In this document: in pieces, positions 8,885 to 17,337 of the stretch
Position numbering within the stretch: the stretch's first letter is position 1
Layout of the letters: the number at the start of each line of letters is the position of its first letter
Origin: Atopobiaceae bacterium
GTDB lineage: Bacteria > Actinomycetota > Coriobacteriia > Coriobacteriales > Atopobiaceae
Length of the DNA: 64,000 bases
Direction: 5' to 3'
NCBI GenBank assembly: GCA_022483015.1
Contig: JAKVOB010000001.1
Span: 372,001 to 436,000 of the forward strand
Position numbers and translations under genes: made by a program
The notes under the pieces: generated by a model
What the model was told of the DNA's origin: nothing
The model's database searches: none
The model's input: the letters and a program-made list of their open reading frames with translations, nothing else

Positions 8885-10159
8885 CTACTCGATGACCGTC
8901 TGCCCGCCCATGTAGGGCACGAGCGCGTCGGGGATCGTGATGGTGCCGTCGGCGTTCTGGTAGTTCTCGATGATGGCTGCCATCGTGCGCCCCACGGCCA
9001 GGCCGCTCCCGTTGAGCGTGTGGACGTAACGCGTGCCCTTGAACTCGGCCGGGTCACGATAACGGATGTTGGCACGGCGCGCCTGGAAGTCCCAGCAGTT
9101 GGAGCAGCTCGAGATCTCCTTGTAGTTGTTGTAGCTGGGGAGCCAGACCTCGAGGTCGTAGCACTTGCGTGCCGAGAAGCCCAGGTCGCCCGAGCAGAGG
9201 GTGACCACGTGATAGGGCAGGCCCAGCGTCTGGAGGTTGCGCTCAGCCTCGGCGACCATGCTCTCGAGCTCGTCCATGGAGTTCTCGGGCTTCGAGAACT
9301 TGACCATCTCGACCTTCGAGAACTGGTGCACGCGGATGATGCCACGGGTGTCCCTGCCGGCGCTCCCGGCCTCCTCGCGGAAGCACGGCGTGAACGCGGT
9401 GTACTTGAGCGGGAGGTCGGCCGCGTCAAGCGTCTCGTCCCGGTGCAGGTTGGTGAGCTGGACCTCGGCCGTGGGGATGAGGTACAGGTCAGGGTTCACG
9501 TGATAGAGGTCCTCCTCGAACTTGGGCAGCTGGCCTGTGCCGTAGAGGGTGTCGTGATTGGTGATGGCAGGGACCCACCACTCCTTGAAGCCGGCCTCGC
9601 GATGCTGGTCGAGGAAGAATGAGATCAGCGCACGCTCCAGACGGGCACCGGCACCTCCCAGCACGTAGAAGCGGGCGCCCGCGAGCTTGACGCCGCGGTC
9701 GAAGTCGATGATGCCGAGGTCTGGGCCGAGGTCCCAGTGGGCCTTGGGCTCGAAGTCGAACTCGCGCGGGGTGCCCCAGCGACGGACCTCGGGGTTCTGG
9801 GTGTCGTCCTTGCCGACGGGCACGGAGGGGTCGGGGATGTTGGGGATGCGGCTCATGAGGGCCGTGAGGTCCTCCTCCACGCTGGCACGCTCGTCCTCGA
9901 GCTCGGCGATGCGCTCCTTGCTCGAGGCGACCTCGGCCTTGGCGGCCTCTGCCTCGTCGCGCCTGCCGTCGCGCATGAGCTGGCCGATGTTCTTGGAGGC
10001 GGCGTTACGTGCGGCCTGGAGCTTCTCGACCTCGGCGATGGTGGCACGGCGACGCTCGTCGAGCTCGAAGAAGCGCTCGCGATCCCAGCTGCCGTTGCGG
10101 TTCGCCATCTCAACGTCGATGGCATCGGGGTTCTCTCGCACGTACTTGATGTCGAGCAT
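8885..10159 (-). CDS. serS: Serine--tRNA ligase
   Basis: SerRS charges tRNA-Ser. The 424-residue protein has the long N-terminal antiparallel coiled-coil arm (about residues 25-100, [16 protein letters not shown]... region) that binds tRNA. It also has class II motif 2 ([14 protein letters not shown]) and motif 3 ([18 protein letters not shown]). Length and architecture are normal. No T-box is visible in the 160-bp upstream gap, only an AGTATATACT palindrome at 10247-10256 that could provide a -10 on either strand. Confidence 0.96.
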   Translation of the reverse strand: MLDIKYVRENPDAIDVEMANRNGSWDRERFFELDERRRATIAEVEKLQAARNAASKNIGQLMRDGRRDEAEAAKAEVASSKERIAELEDERASVEEDLTALMSRIPNIPDPSVPVGKDDTQNPEVRRWGTPREFDFEPKAHWDLGPDLGIIDFDRGVKLAGARFYVLGGAGARLERALISFFLDQHREAGFKEWWVPAITNHDTLYGTGQLPKFEEDLYHVNPDLYLIPTAEVQLTNLHRDETLDAADLPLKYTAFTPCFREEAGSAGRDTRGIIRVHQFSKVEMVKFSKPENSMDELESMVAEAERNLQTLGLPYHVVTLCSGDLGFSARKCYDLEVWLPSYNNYKEISSCSNCWDFQARRANIRYRDPAEFKGTRYVHTLNGSGLAVGRTMAAIIENYQNADGTITIPDALVPYMGGQTVIE

Positions 10160-10318
10160 CTTAGGGCCTCTCTGTCTGCAGCCCGGCCACTCGGTCGGGC
10201 ACTGGTCACAAGCCGTGCGCGGCGGTCGCGTCGCGCAGACCCGTCAAGTATATACTGAGCAGCTGATGGTGACCGTCACGCGTCAAGACGCCGCACACAT
10301 ACGAGAGGACCGCATCCC

Positions 10319-10489
10319 ATGGATGTCATCAACTGGCTCTTCGGTACCCGTGAGGGCTCGCTCGCCCTCATAGGCGGCGGCATCCTCCTCTGCCTGCTCA
10401 TCGCCTTCGTCCTCGAGAGACGCACCCGCAAGGTCTACACCGAGCACCCGGCGGACCCCGACGACGAGGACGCCGACGAGGACGAGTAG
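10319..10489 (+). CDS. Small single-pass membrane protein, 56 residues
   Basis: The short frame begins MDVINWLFGTREGS. A hydrophobic helix follows (about residues 14-32, ALIGGGILLCLLIAFVLE), then a basic stop-transfer ERRTRKVY and a strongly acidic end (DPDDEDADEDE). A GAGAGGA ribosome site sits about 8 nt upstream. The positive-inside pattern, ribosome site and strong third-position GC support a real gene. No family is recognised. It is divergent from serS, with the TATACT at 10251-10256 as possible -10. Confidence 0.65.
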   Translation: MDVINWLFGTREGSLALIGGGILLCLLIAFVLERRTRKVYTEHPADPDDEDADEDE

Positions 10490-10563
10490 GCCGTCCGGCC
10501 TGTCGTTCCCCTCGGCATGCGCATGCCCCTCTGCCGTCTCGCACGAAGGGCCCCCGTGCAGAA

Positions 10564-10641
10564 AGGGCACCCCGCGCCATTGCAGACATCCCTCGGCGCC
10601 ATCATCGGCACGAGGATGTGAGCACGGACGTGGGGTGCCCT
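10564..10641. terminator. Long inverted repeat between convergent genes
   Basis: A perfect 10-bp repeat AGGGCACCCC (10564-10573) / GGGGTGCCCT (10632-10641) encloses a second imperfect stem (ACATCCCTCG at 10586-10595 against CGAGGATGT at 10611-10619). It lies between the small membrane protein and the convergent DUF2252 gene. It is probably a bidirectional terminator, although U-runs are poor. Confidence 0.5.
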
Positions 10642-10666
10642 CATGTAAGCACGAGGAACCCGCGCG

Positions 10667-12064
10667 CTAGGCCTCCTTGATGTCCTCGATGGCGATCTTC
10701 TTGAGGGCGTCCACGAAGACCTCGAAGTCGGCCTGGTTCTGGTCTGCGTAGGCGTTGGCGAAGCGCACCATGGCCTTGTCGAAGGAGGTGCCGCCGCCGA
10801 GGTAGCCGGCGATGGCGAAGCGGTCACCGGAACGGGCGTGTGCATGGGCGAGCGACCAGGCGCTCATCTGGGCGACCTTCTTGAAGCCCTCGAAGGGGAT
10901 GGTGTCGAGGTCGGGGCTCGCCTTGCCGTCCCAGAGCTGGCGCACGTAGAAGTCGCGCTCGATGCCCTTGACGTCCTTGCCGCGCGCCCAGCCCAGGAAG
11001 ACGTCGCTCGCGGACTGCACGAGGTGCTGGCCCTCGACGACGCGCTGGCCGTGGTTCTCGTAGGGGGAGTTGCCGCAAGGCTCCTCGAGCACGGACGTGC
11101 CAGCCTCCTTGACCTGCAGGACGAGCGGGTCGTTGTCGTCGCGGCCCGAGAGGACCACGATCCAGGCGCGCGTGCCGAGCGAGCCCACGCCCACGGCCTT
11201 GATGGCGACGTCGCGGATGGTGTACTGGTGCAGGAGCTGGCGCTTGTCGGCCGGAAGGCTCGCATAGTAGGTCTCGAAGATCTCCTTGAGGCACTCCATG
11301 AGGTCCTCGGGCTTGACGTGCTCGGTCATCATCGAGAGCGGGACGATGAGGGGAGGTGCGGGGTTCACGCGCAGCTGGCCGTCCTCGATGGTCGTGAGCT
11401 TCTGGACGGCACGCATGCTGTTCTTCGCAAGGGCCTTATGGACGCCGGCCTTGACCTCCTTGTTGTTCTTGATCTGGTTCTTGATGGCATTGAGGGCCGC
11501 CTCGACCTCGAAGCGCTTGTACCAGACCTCGAGGTCGCCCATCTCGGCGAACTCACGGATGTCCTGGCGATAGGCCTGGGCGCAGGACCTCGCGAGGTCA
11601 TTTGCCTGGTCCTTGGTGAAGCCGCGCTGACGCGCACCGATGACGAGGCTCGCCACCAGGCGCTTGATGTCCCACTCCCAGGGACCCGGAGCAGTCTCGT
11701 CGAAGTCGTTGACGTCCCACACGAGGCGGCGGTCGGGGCTCATGAAGGCCCCGAAGTTCGAGACGTGCGCATCGCCCACGGCCTGCACGTTGATACCCGT
11801 GACCGAGCTGTCGGCGAGGTCATGCGCCATCCCGATGGCGTTGCCGCGATAGAAGGCGAAGGCCGAGGCACCCATGCGCTCGTGGCGCACGGGGAGCAGC
11901 CAGTCGAGACGGCCCTTCTCCTGGCCCAGCACGAGCTCCGCCGGGTCGAAGCGGTCCACGGCAGGCTCATAGTCGCCGAGCGACTTGCGCGGACACGCAT
12001 CGCGAAGGGACTTGCCATAGTCATAGCCCTCTTGCGCATTCTTATGACGCGAAATATCAGCCAT
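10667..12064 (-). CDS. DUF2252 family protein
   Basis: The 465-residue protein shows the DUF2252 hallmarks: a FYRGNAIGMAHDLA segment, VGDAHVSNFG and WDVNDFDET (about residues 97-126). These resemble the metal- and nucleotide-binding motifs of kinase-like phosphotransferases, and the family is widespread in actinobacteria with no firm function. The start MADISRHKNAQEG has AGGGGAG 6 nt upstream. It appears monocistronic. The assignment to the family is confident; the biochemical role is not known. Confidence 0.85.
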   Translation of the reverse strand: MADISRHKNAQEGYDYGKSLRDACPRKSLGDYEPAVDRFDPAELVLGQEKGRLDWLLPVRHERMGASAFAFYRGNAIGMAHDLADSSVTGINVQAVGDAHVSNFGAFMSPDRRLVWDVNDFDETAPGPWEWDIKRLVASLVIGARQRGFTKDQANDLARSCAQAYRQDIREFAEMGDLEVWYKRFEVEAALNAIKNQIKNNKEVKAGVHKALAKNSMRAVQKLTTIEDGQLRVNPAPPLIVPLSMMTEHVKPEDLMECLKEIFETYYASLPADKRQLLHQYTIRDVAIKAVGVGSLGTRAWIVVLSGRDDNDPLVLQVKEAGTSVLEEPCGNSPYENHGQRVVEGQHLVQSASDVFLGWARGKDVKGIERDFYVRQLWDGKASPDLDTIPFEGFKKVAQMSAWSLAHAHARSGDRFAIAGYLGGGTSFDKAMVRFANAYADQNQADFEVFVDALKKIAIEDIKEA

Positions 12065-12106
12065 GGAGCTCCCCTAACCATAGGTTGCACACTCACTGCT
12101 CATGGG

Positions 12107-12133
12107 TTTATATCACAGGGAGCTGCACGTCAA
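12107..12133 (-). promoter_or_regulatory. Candidate promoter of the DUF2252 gene
   Basis: On the minus strand TTGACG (12128-12133) and TATAAA (12107-12112) are separated by 15 bp, about 43 nt before the start codon. The hexamers are good but the spacer is short. Confidence 0.45.
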
Positions 12134-12201
12134 GAATCGAATCTGAAAAATCGGTAGGCGCATGGGAATGCCGCCGCAGCAGGGGGCCTCGCCAAAGAGC
12201 A

Positions 12202-12237
12202 GGAGGCACCACGACCAGACCTGGTCATGGTGCCTCC
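12202..12237 (-). terminator. Terminator of tRNA-Leu
   Basis: The arms GGAGGCACCA-GACCAG and TGGTC-TGGTGCCTCC pair almost perfectly (15 bp, one mismatch) around a 3-4 nt loop just downstream of the tRNA on the minus strand. They are followed by a short T-containing stretch (GCTCTTTGG). Confidence 0.75.
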
Positions 12238-12246
12238 GGACACTCT

Positions 12247-12333
12247 TGGTGCGGGCGAAAGGACTTGAACCTTCATGGGGTTGCCCCCATACGGACCTGA
12301 ACCGTACGCGTCTGCCAATTCCGCCACGCCCGC
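12247..12333 (-). tRNA. tRNA-Leu (anticodon CAG)
   Basis: Minus-strand cloverleaf of 87 nt. It has a 7-bp acceptor stem GCGGGCG/CGCCCGC, a D-arm GGCGGAATTGGCAGACGC region, an anticodon loop TTCAGGT (anticodon CAG), the long variable arm of a class II tRNA, the T-arm GGTTCAAGTCC and an encoded CCA end. Reads CUG leucine codons. Confidence 0.95.
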
Positions 12334-12385
12334 GTGAGTTTGCATGGTAGCACGAACATGGGGTACACGACAACGTCCCACACGG

Positions 12386-12391
12386 TAGAAT
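12386..12391 (+). promoter_or_regulatory. Candidate -10 for the kinase/cell-wall operon
   Basis: TAGAAT lies 69 nt before the first kinase gene, in the gap after the divergent tRNA. No clear -35 is present. Confidence 0.35.
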
Positions 12392-12460
12392 GGACGAGAA
12401 ACACGCACGTCCCCACACCCGTGCGCCCGTACGACACACACACCAGAGACGAGACACGCC

Positions 12461-14293
12461 GTGCCCATCCACCGACCACAGCAAGGCCAGCCCAGCCCCG
12501 GCCAGGTCCGAGCAGGCGACACCACCCCCCAGCAGGCCGTATCGGCAGACGCGTCGCGACCCGAGCTGCTCCTGGACCGCTACCACGTGGTCGAGACGCG
12601 CGGCACCGGCGGCTTCGGATGCGTGCTGGTGTGCTGGGACACACGCCTCCAGCGACGCGTGGCAATCAAGCGGATGCCCCTCGCACAGCCGGACCCCTAT
12701 GCGGCATCGGCCATGCCCTCGGGTGCCTCCTCGCTCGAGGAGGTCCTCTCGGAGGCACGGACCGCATCGATGCTCTCGCATCCCAACATCGTGACCGTGC
12801 TCGACCTGGAGGTCGAGGGTTCCTTCGCCTACCTCGTGATGGAGTACGTGGACGGCATCACGCTGGCCGAGCTGCTCGGGCGCGTGGAAGGCGGCGTCCT
12901 CACCTATGACGAGTGCGCCCACGTCCTCTCCTCGCTGGCCTCCGCCCTCTCGTTCGCCCATGAGAACGGCGTGCTCCACCTCGACATCAAGCCTGCCAAC
13001 GTGTTCATTGACCGATCGGGCACGGTGAAGCTCGGCGACTTCGGCATGGCCGCGCTCGCGAGTGCGGCCGGCTTCGGCGGCGCGCGCGGCGGCACGGTGG
13101 GCTACATGCCGCCCGAGCAGCTGGCCGGGTCCACGGTGGACGAGCGCTGCGACATATACTCGCTCGCCGTGGTCTGCTATGAGGCCCTCACCGGACGCGA
13201 TCCCTTCGCGGCCCCCTCAGCCGAGGAGTCGGAGGAGCTCGAGGCCGTGGGTGCCCCTCCCCTCTCGGAGGACGAGCCCGGGCTCGAAGGCCCCGTGAGC
13301 GACGCGATCGCCTGCGCGCTCGACCCGTCCCCCCAGGGACGCATGGCGCAGGTCTCGCAGCTCGCGCGCGAGGTCGTGCCCTCCTTGGGTGACCCGGTCG
13401 CCGGCCAGTCCTCCATCGCCTCGCTCATGGCCCAGGTCACCGATGACGAGAGCTACGAGGAGGGCTGGCACGAGTTCGAGCGCGAGCCCCTCTCCGCGCG
13501 GATGCCATGGCTCCCCAAGGCCTTCTCACGCGTCATGGCGGCTGCCACCTGCGCCTGGTGCGCCTACCTCCTCACCCCCGGTCTCGGCTTCGCAGGCAGC
13601 GTCGTCCTCGGCGGCCAGGTGATACCCACCCCCCTCGTCGCCGCCCTCCTATGCGCCGTGGCCGCCGCGCTCGTGCCATGGCTGGGATGCGCCCTCGTGC
13701 TCGTGGGCCTCACGGGAGCGGTCGGCATGTCCGGCTCGCAGGCCGTCGGGTATGCCGTGGCCCTCGGGGGCGTCTGCCTCGTCTGGTGGGTCCTGGCAGG
13801 TCGCCGCCACGAGCTGGCCGGTGCCGCCGCGTTGCTCCCTGCCTGCCTGGGCGTGCCAGTGGCCGGCGTGGGCCTGGGAGGCTGGGCCCTCCCGCCCCTC
13901 GGCGCCCTTGTGACCGGGGCCTTTGGCTATCTGGTCCAGCAGGTCATGACACTCTGCACGAGCTCCGGGTTCGATGGCGCCGCCACGGCGTCCGGGCTCT
14001 CGACGTTCCTCTCGACACCGTCGAGCTGGGTCCTCGCCATCGGGTATGGCCTCTGCTCGCTCCTCGTGTCCGCCGTCTGTCGCCGTAGGACCATGACATC
14101 CGCCATCGTGGCCCAGGTGCTGGGAGGATGCGCCCTCGTCTTCGTGGGCATGGTGGCCGCTAGAGTGGAGAATGGCAGTATATGGCTGGCCCCTAGCTGG
14201 GGCTCGGTGGCAAGTGCGGTACTCTTTTCCCTACTTATGGTCATTGTGACGGTGCTCTTGGGGCCGCCTTCAATTGCGCGGGAGAGTGATTGA
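12461..14293 (+). CDS. Membrane-anchored Ser/Thr protein kinase with C-terminal multi-helix domain
   Basis: Residues about 40-310 form a Hanks-type kinase: glycine loop GTGGFGCV, VAIK lysine K70, catalytic loop HLDIKPAN (D175, N180), DFG (193-195) and MPPEQ. The HRD arginine is replaced by leucine, which often marks kinases not controlled by activation-loop phosphorylation. After a linker, residues about 345-605 contain some eight or nine hydrophobic helices, unlike PknB, which has one helix and PASTA domains. The start is GTG at 12461. It is the first gene of the fhaA-fhaB-pstP-SEDS/PBP-pknB cluster, 1 bp before fhaA, so it probably acts on the same FHA and cell-wall targets. Confidence 0.85.
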   Translation: MPIHRPQQGQPSPGQVRAGDTTPQQAVSADASRPELLLDRYHVVETRGTGGFGCVLVCWDTRLQRRVAIKRMPLAQPDPYAASAMPSGASSLEEVLSEARTASMLSHPNIVTVLDLEVEGSFAYLVMEYVDGITLAELLGRVEGGVLTYDECAHVLSSLASALSFAHENGVLHLDIKPANVFIDRSGTVKLGDFGMAALASAAGFGGARGGTVGYMPPEQLAGSTVDERCDIYSLAVVCYEALTGRDPFAAPSAEESEELEAVGAPPLSEDEPGLEGPVSDAIACALDPSPQGRMAQVSQLAREVVPSLGDPVAGQSSIASLMAQVTDDESYEEGWHEFEREPLSARMPWLPKAFSRVMAAATCAWCAYLLTPGLGFAGSVVLGGQVIPTPLVAALLCAVAAALVPWLGCALVLVGLTGAVGMSGSQAVGYAVALGGVCLVWWVLAGRRHELAGAAALLPACLGVPVAGVGLGGWALPPLGALVTGAFGYLVQQVMTLCTSSGFDGAATASGLSTFLSTPSSWVLAIGYGLCSLLVSAVCRRRTMTSAIVAQVLGGCALVFVGMVAARVENGSIWLAPSWGSVASAVLFSLLMVIVTVLLGPPSIARESD

Positions 14294-14294
14294 C

Positions 14295-15584
14295 GTGAAC
14301 TTCCTGAACGTCTTCGAAGACCGGGTCGACGGAATCTTTGGCGCCTCACCCCAGGGATATACCACGCCATTCTCGTTCAAGAAGCTCGCCAAGAAGGCTG
14401 CCCACGAGATGGAGAACGAGACGTTCGCCATCGACGGCACCGACACCGCCCCCGCCCTCTACACCATCCTCGTCTCGGCAGACGACGACATGGCCATGCG
14501 CCCGCTCTACACGCAGCTGACGCACGAGACGTCCCAGTTCATCGAGGCCCAGGCCCAGGGTCGCGGCTACTCCTTCGTGGGCGAGCCGCTCGTACGCTTC
14601 ATGGTCGACCCGTCGCTCAAGAGCGGCAAGTTCTCCGTCTTCGCCGAGAATGTCGACGTGCGGACCCTGAGCCGCCTCCGCGACGAGGAGGCCAAGTTCA
14701 TGGGCGGCGCCGACGTCGGCGGCACCGGTGGGCTCGGCGGTGCCGCAGCGCTCGCCCAGGCCGCACGTGCGGCAGCGCCCGCCTCGGTCGCGTCCGCCGC
14801 CCCCGTGATGGCCCCTGTGCCCCCCGTCGCCGGTGGCACCGATGCCGGCCTCGACGTGATGCCGGCGGACGTGGTCCTCACGGCCCAGGAGAACGCGCTC
14901 AACAACGGGTATGCGCCCATCCCCGACATCCCCGTCATGGGCAGGTCGCCCGAGCAGGCTGCCGCCACCATGGCACCCGCAGCTGAGCCACAGGCACCTG
15001 TCGCCCAGCCCGTACCCGTGATGCCGCAAGCACCTGTCGCCCAGCCCGCGCCCGTGATGCCGCAGGCACCAGCCCACGCGGCCGTGCCAGCGCCCATCGA
15101 GGTGCCGGCCCCCGTGCAGCAGGCCCAGCCGGTGCAGCAGGCCCAGCCCGTGCAGCAGGCCCAGCCGGTGCAGCAGCAGGCCCCCATGACACCCCCCACG
15201 CAGCGCCGCCCGCAGGCGAGCACGCCGCTCGTCAACCCCTATGGCGCGGCTGCCGCCGTTACCGCCCAGGCCACGCCTGCCCAGGTGGGGACGCCACAGG
15301 CGACCTGCATGCTCATCGACCGCCAGTCCGGGCGCACCTTCACCGCGGCGGCGCCCCGCACGATCATCGGCCGCGAGCGCACCACGGGGGGCATCGTCCT
15401 ACGCGACCCAAACGTGAGCCGTCGTCACGCCGAGCTCTCGTATGACGGACGCTCATGGCACATCACCGACCTCAACTCCACCAACGGGACGCTGGTGAAC
15501 AACGTGGACGTGGACGAATGCGTCCTGCGCACCGGCGACCTCGTGACGCTCGGTCTCATCAACCTCGAGTTCCGGGAGGGGTAG
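14295..15584 (+). CDS. fhaA: FHA domain protein with DUF3662 N-terminus (FhaA-like)
   Basis: The N-terminal 120 residues (NFLNVFEDRVDGIFG...FSVFAENVDV) are the DUF3662/FhaA domain. Residues about 150-330 are a low-complexity Ala/Pro/Gln linker with repeated PVQQAQ and APVAQPVPVMPQ units. Residues about 340-429 form an FHA domain with the signature IIGRERTTGGIVLRDPNVSRRHAEL and LNSTNGT. FHA domains bind phosphothreonine, so the protein is a likely substrate and adaptor of the two kinases, as FhaA is in mycobacteria. The GTG start has GGGAGAG about 8 nt upstream. The tightly packed gene order supports co-transcription. Confidence 0.92.
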   Translation: MNFLNVFEDRVDGIFGASPQGYTTPFSFKKLAKKAAHEMENETFAIDGTDTAPALYTILVSADDDMAMRPLYTQLTHETSQFIEAQAQGRGYSFVGEPLVRFMVDPSLKSGKFSVFAENVDVRTLSRLRDEEAKFMGGADVGGTGGLGGAAALAQAARAAAPASVASAAPVMAPVPPVAGGTDAGLDVMPADVVLTAQENALNNGYAPIPDIPVMGRSPEQAAATMAPAAEPQAPVAQPVPVMPQAPVAQPAPVMPQAPAHAAVPAPIEVPAPVQQAQPVQQAQPVQQAQPVQQQAPMTPPTQRRPQASTPLVNPYGAAAAVTAQATPAQVGTPQATCMLIDRQSGRTFTAAAPRTIIGRERTTGGIVLRDPNVSRRHAELSYDGRSWHITDLNSTNGTLVNNVDVDECVLRTGDLVTLGLINLEFREG

Positions 15585-15585
15585 G

Positions 15586-15999
15586 ATGATCGACCTCGTT
15601 CTCTTCGTAGGTCGAATCGTTCTTGTCGTCCTGCTCTACGCCTTCCTCTTCGCAGTCATGAAGACCGGCATCGGTCTCGTGAGGGGCCAGCGCAAGGATG
15701 CCGCCATCTGGTGCGTCGACCTCGACAAGGGGCCCCGGGGCCTTCGTGGCCTGCATGTCGACATCCTCGGGCCCGTCCTGGTGGGACGCTCGCCCTCCTC
15801 TGACATCGTCATCGACGAGCCGTTCGTCTCGGCCACGCACGCCCGCTTCACGCTCCAGGGCCCCGCGCTCGTCATCGAGGACCTCAACTCCACCAACGGG
15901 ACCCTCGTGAACGGTCACCTCGTCACCGAGCCGATCACCTTGCGCGATGCGGATGAGGTGCAGGTGGGAGATGCCGTCATGCGGGTGAGCCGCCGATGA
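15586..15999 (+). CDS. fhaB: Membrane-anchored FHA domain protein (FhaB-like)
   Basis: The 137-residue protein has one N-terminal membrane helix (about residues 4-26, LVLFVGRIVLVVLLYAFLF), a short linker and a C-terminal FHA domain. The FHA domain shows VGRSPSSDIVIDEPFVSATHARF and LNSTNGTLVNG. This architecture matches actinobacterial FhaB/FipA, which binds phosphorylated cell-division and kinase proteins at the membrane. It starts 1 bp after fhaA and its stop overlaps pstP by 4 bp. Confidence 0.92.
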   Translation: MIDLVLFVGRIVLVVLLYAFLFAVMKTGIGLVRGQRKDAAIWCVDLDKGPRGLRGLHVDILGPVLVGRSPSSDIVIDEPFVSATHARFTLQGPALVIEDLNSTNGTLVNGHLVTEPITLRDADEVQVGDAVMRVSRR

Positions 16000-17336
16000 G
16001 TGACACCCCCTCGCAATATCCCGGCACCGACCCCCAGGCGACAGGCCCCCTGCCGCAGACCGGCACCGACCCCCAGGCGACGGGCCCCATGCAGCCCCTT
16101 CGCGAGCCCGCGCTCGACGTCTCGAGCAGGATGGGCGCCAACGTCGACTCAGGCAACACCACGGACCTCTCGTGGGGCGCTCGCACCGACGTGGGCCTCG
16201 TACGCGAGCACAACGAGGACTCCTTCCTCGTACGATGCCCACTCTTCTGCGTCTGCGACGGCATGGGGGGCCATGCCGCCGGAGAGGTGGCGAGCTCCAT
16301 CGCCGTGGGCGTCATCGCCGCGCAGGCACCCTCGAGCGCCGACGACGCCCTCCTAGGGGCGGCCGTCGAGGCAGCCAACGAGGAGGTCATCAAGGGGGCA
16401 GAGGACGGTCGCGGCAAGCCGGGCATGGGATGCACCGCGACAGCCGTGCTCGTCGAGGGCCGCAAGATGGCCATCGCCCATGTGGGCGACTCCCGCGTCT
16501 ATCTGCTCCATGCCGGGACCCTCGTGCGCGTGACGCACGACCACTCCTTCGTCGAGGAGCTCGTCGACTCCGGCGAGATCACCGCTGACGAGGCCCGCAT
16601 CCATCCGTCCCGCTCGATCATCACGCGCGCGCTCGGAAGCGATCCCGACATGTATGCCGACCACTTCACGCTCGACGTCGAGCATGGGGACCGCATCATC
16701 ATCTGCTCGGACGGCCTGTCCTCCATGGTGCCCGATGCCCTCATCGAGGAGACCTGCGTCACGCAGGCCCTCCCGCAGGAGTGCGTCGACGCCCTCGTGG
16801 CCGCCGCCCTCGAGGCGGGCGGGCACGACAACATCACCGTCGTGGTGGTGGACGTCGTCGATGACGGGAGCTCGGAGGAACGACGCAAGAAGCGCCTCCA
16901 CGGCATCATCGGCTTCATAGCCGCGCTCGTCGCCGCCTGCGCCGTGGCGCTCGTCGCGGTCTCGGCCTTCGTGAGCAACTCCTGGTATGTGGGAAACAAC
17001 TATGGCACCGTGGCCATCTACCAGGGAGTCAACTCGGAGGTGCTGGGCATCAAGCTCTCGAGCCTCGCCGAGACCACGTCCATCCAGGTCTCAGACCTGC
17101 CCTCCACCACGCAGAAGCAGCTCTCCACCGGCATCGTGGTCGCATCCGATGACGTCGCCCGCTCCACCGTCGAGTCATATCGCGACCAGATCGACACCGA
17201 CAAGACCAAGGCCGTCGCCACGGCAGACGACGCCAAGGAAGGTGCCACGACGGACGCTGCCGTGACCACCGATGCCTCGACCGCGGCAACGAGTACCGAA
17301 GCCGCCGCCACGCAGCAGCAGGCAGGGGGCGAGTGA
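15996..17336 (+). CDS. pstP: PP2C-family Ser/Thr protein phosphatase
   Basis: The phosphatase reverses phosphorylation by the kinases of this cluster. The catalytic domain (about residues 55-300) has the metal-binding motifs [33 protein letters not shown] and [11 protein letters not shown]. It is followed by one membrane helix (about 310-330, [20 protein letters not shown]), an external segment and a Thr/Ala-rich C-terminus. The start overlaps the fhaB stop by 4 bp. Same arrangement as PstP of mycobacteria. Confidence 0.94.
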   Translation: MSDTPSQYPGTDPQATGPLPQTGTDPQATGPMQPLREPALDVSSRMGANVDSGNTTDLSWGARTDVGLVREHNEDSFLVRCPLFCVCDGMGGHAAGEVASSIAVGVIAAQAPSSADDALLGAAVEAANEEVIKGAEDGRGKPGMGCTATAVLVEGRKMAIAHVGDSRVYLLHAGTLVRVTHDHSFVEELVDSGEITADEARIHPSRSIITRALGSDPDMYADHFTLDVEHGDRIIICSDGLSSMVPDALIEETCVTQALPQECVDALVAAALEAGGHDNITVVVVDVVDDGSSEERRKKRLHGIIGFIAALVAACAVALVAVSAFVSNSWYVGNNYGTVAIYQGVNSEVLGIKLSSLAETTSIQVSDLPSTTQKQLSTGIVVASDDVARSTVESYRDQIDTDKTKAVATADDAKEGATTDAAVTTDASTAATSTEAAATQQQAGGE

Positions 17337-17337
17337 C

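Noticed and set aside
10160-10318. T-box or riboswitch ahead of serS
   Set aside because: No T-box core, specifier loop or antiterminator could be found in the gap.
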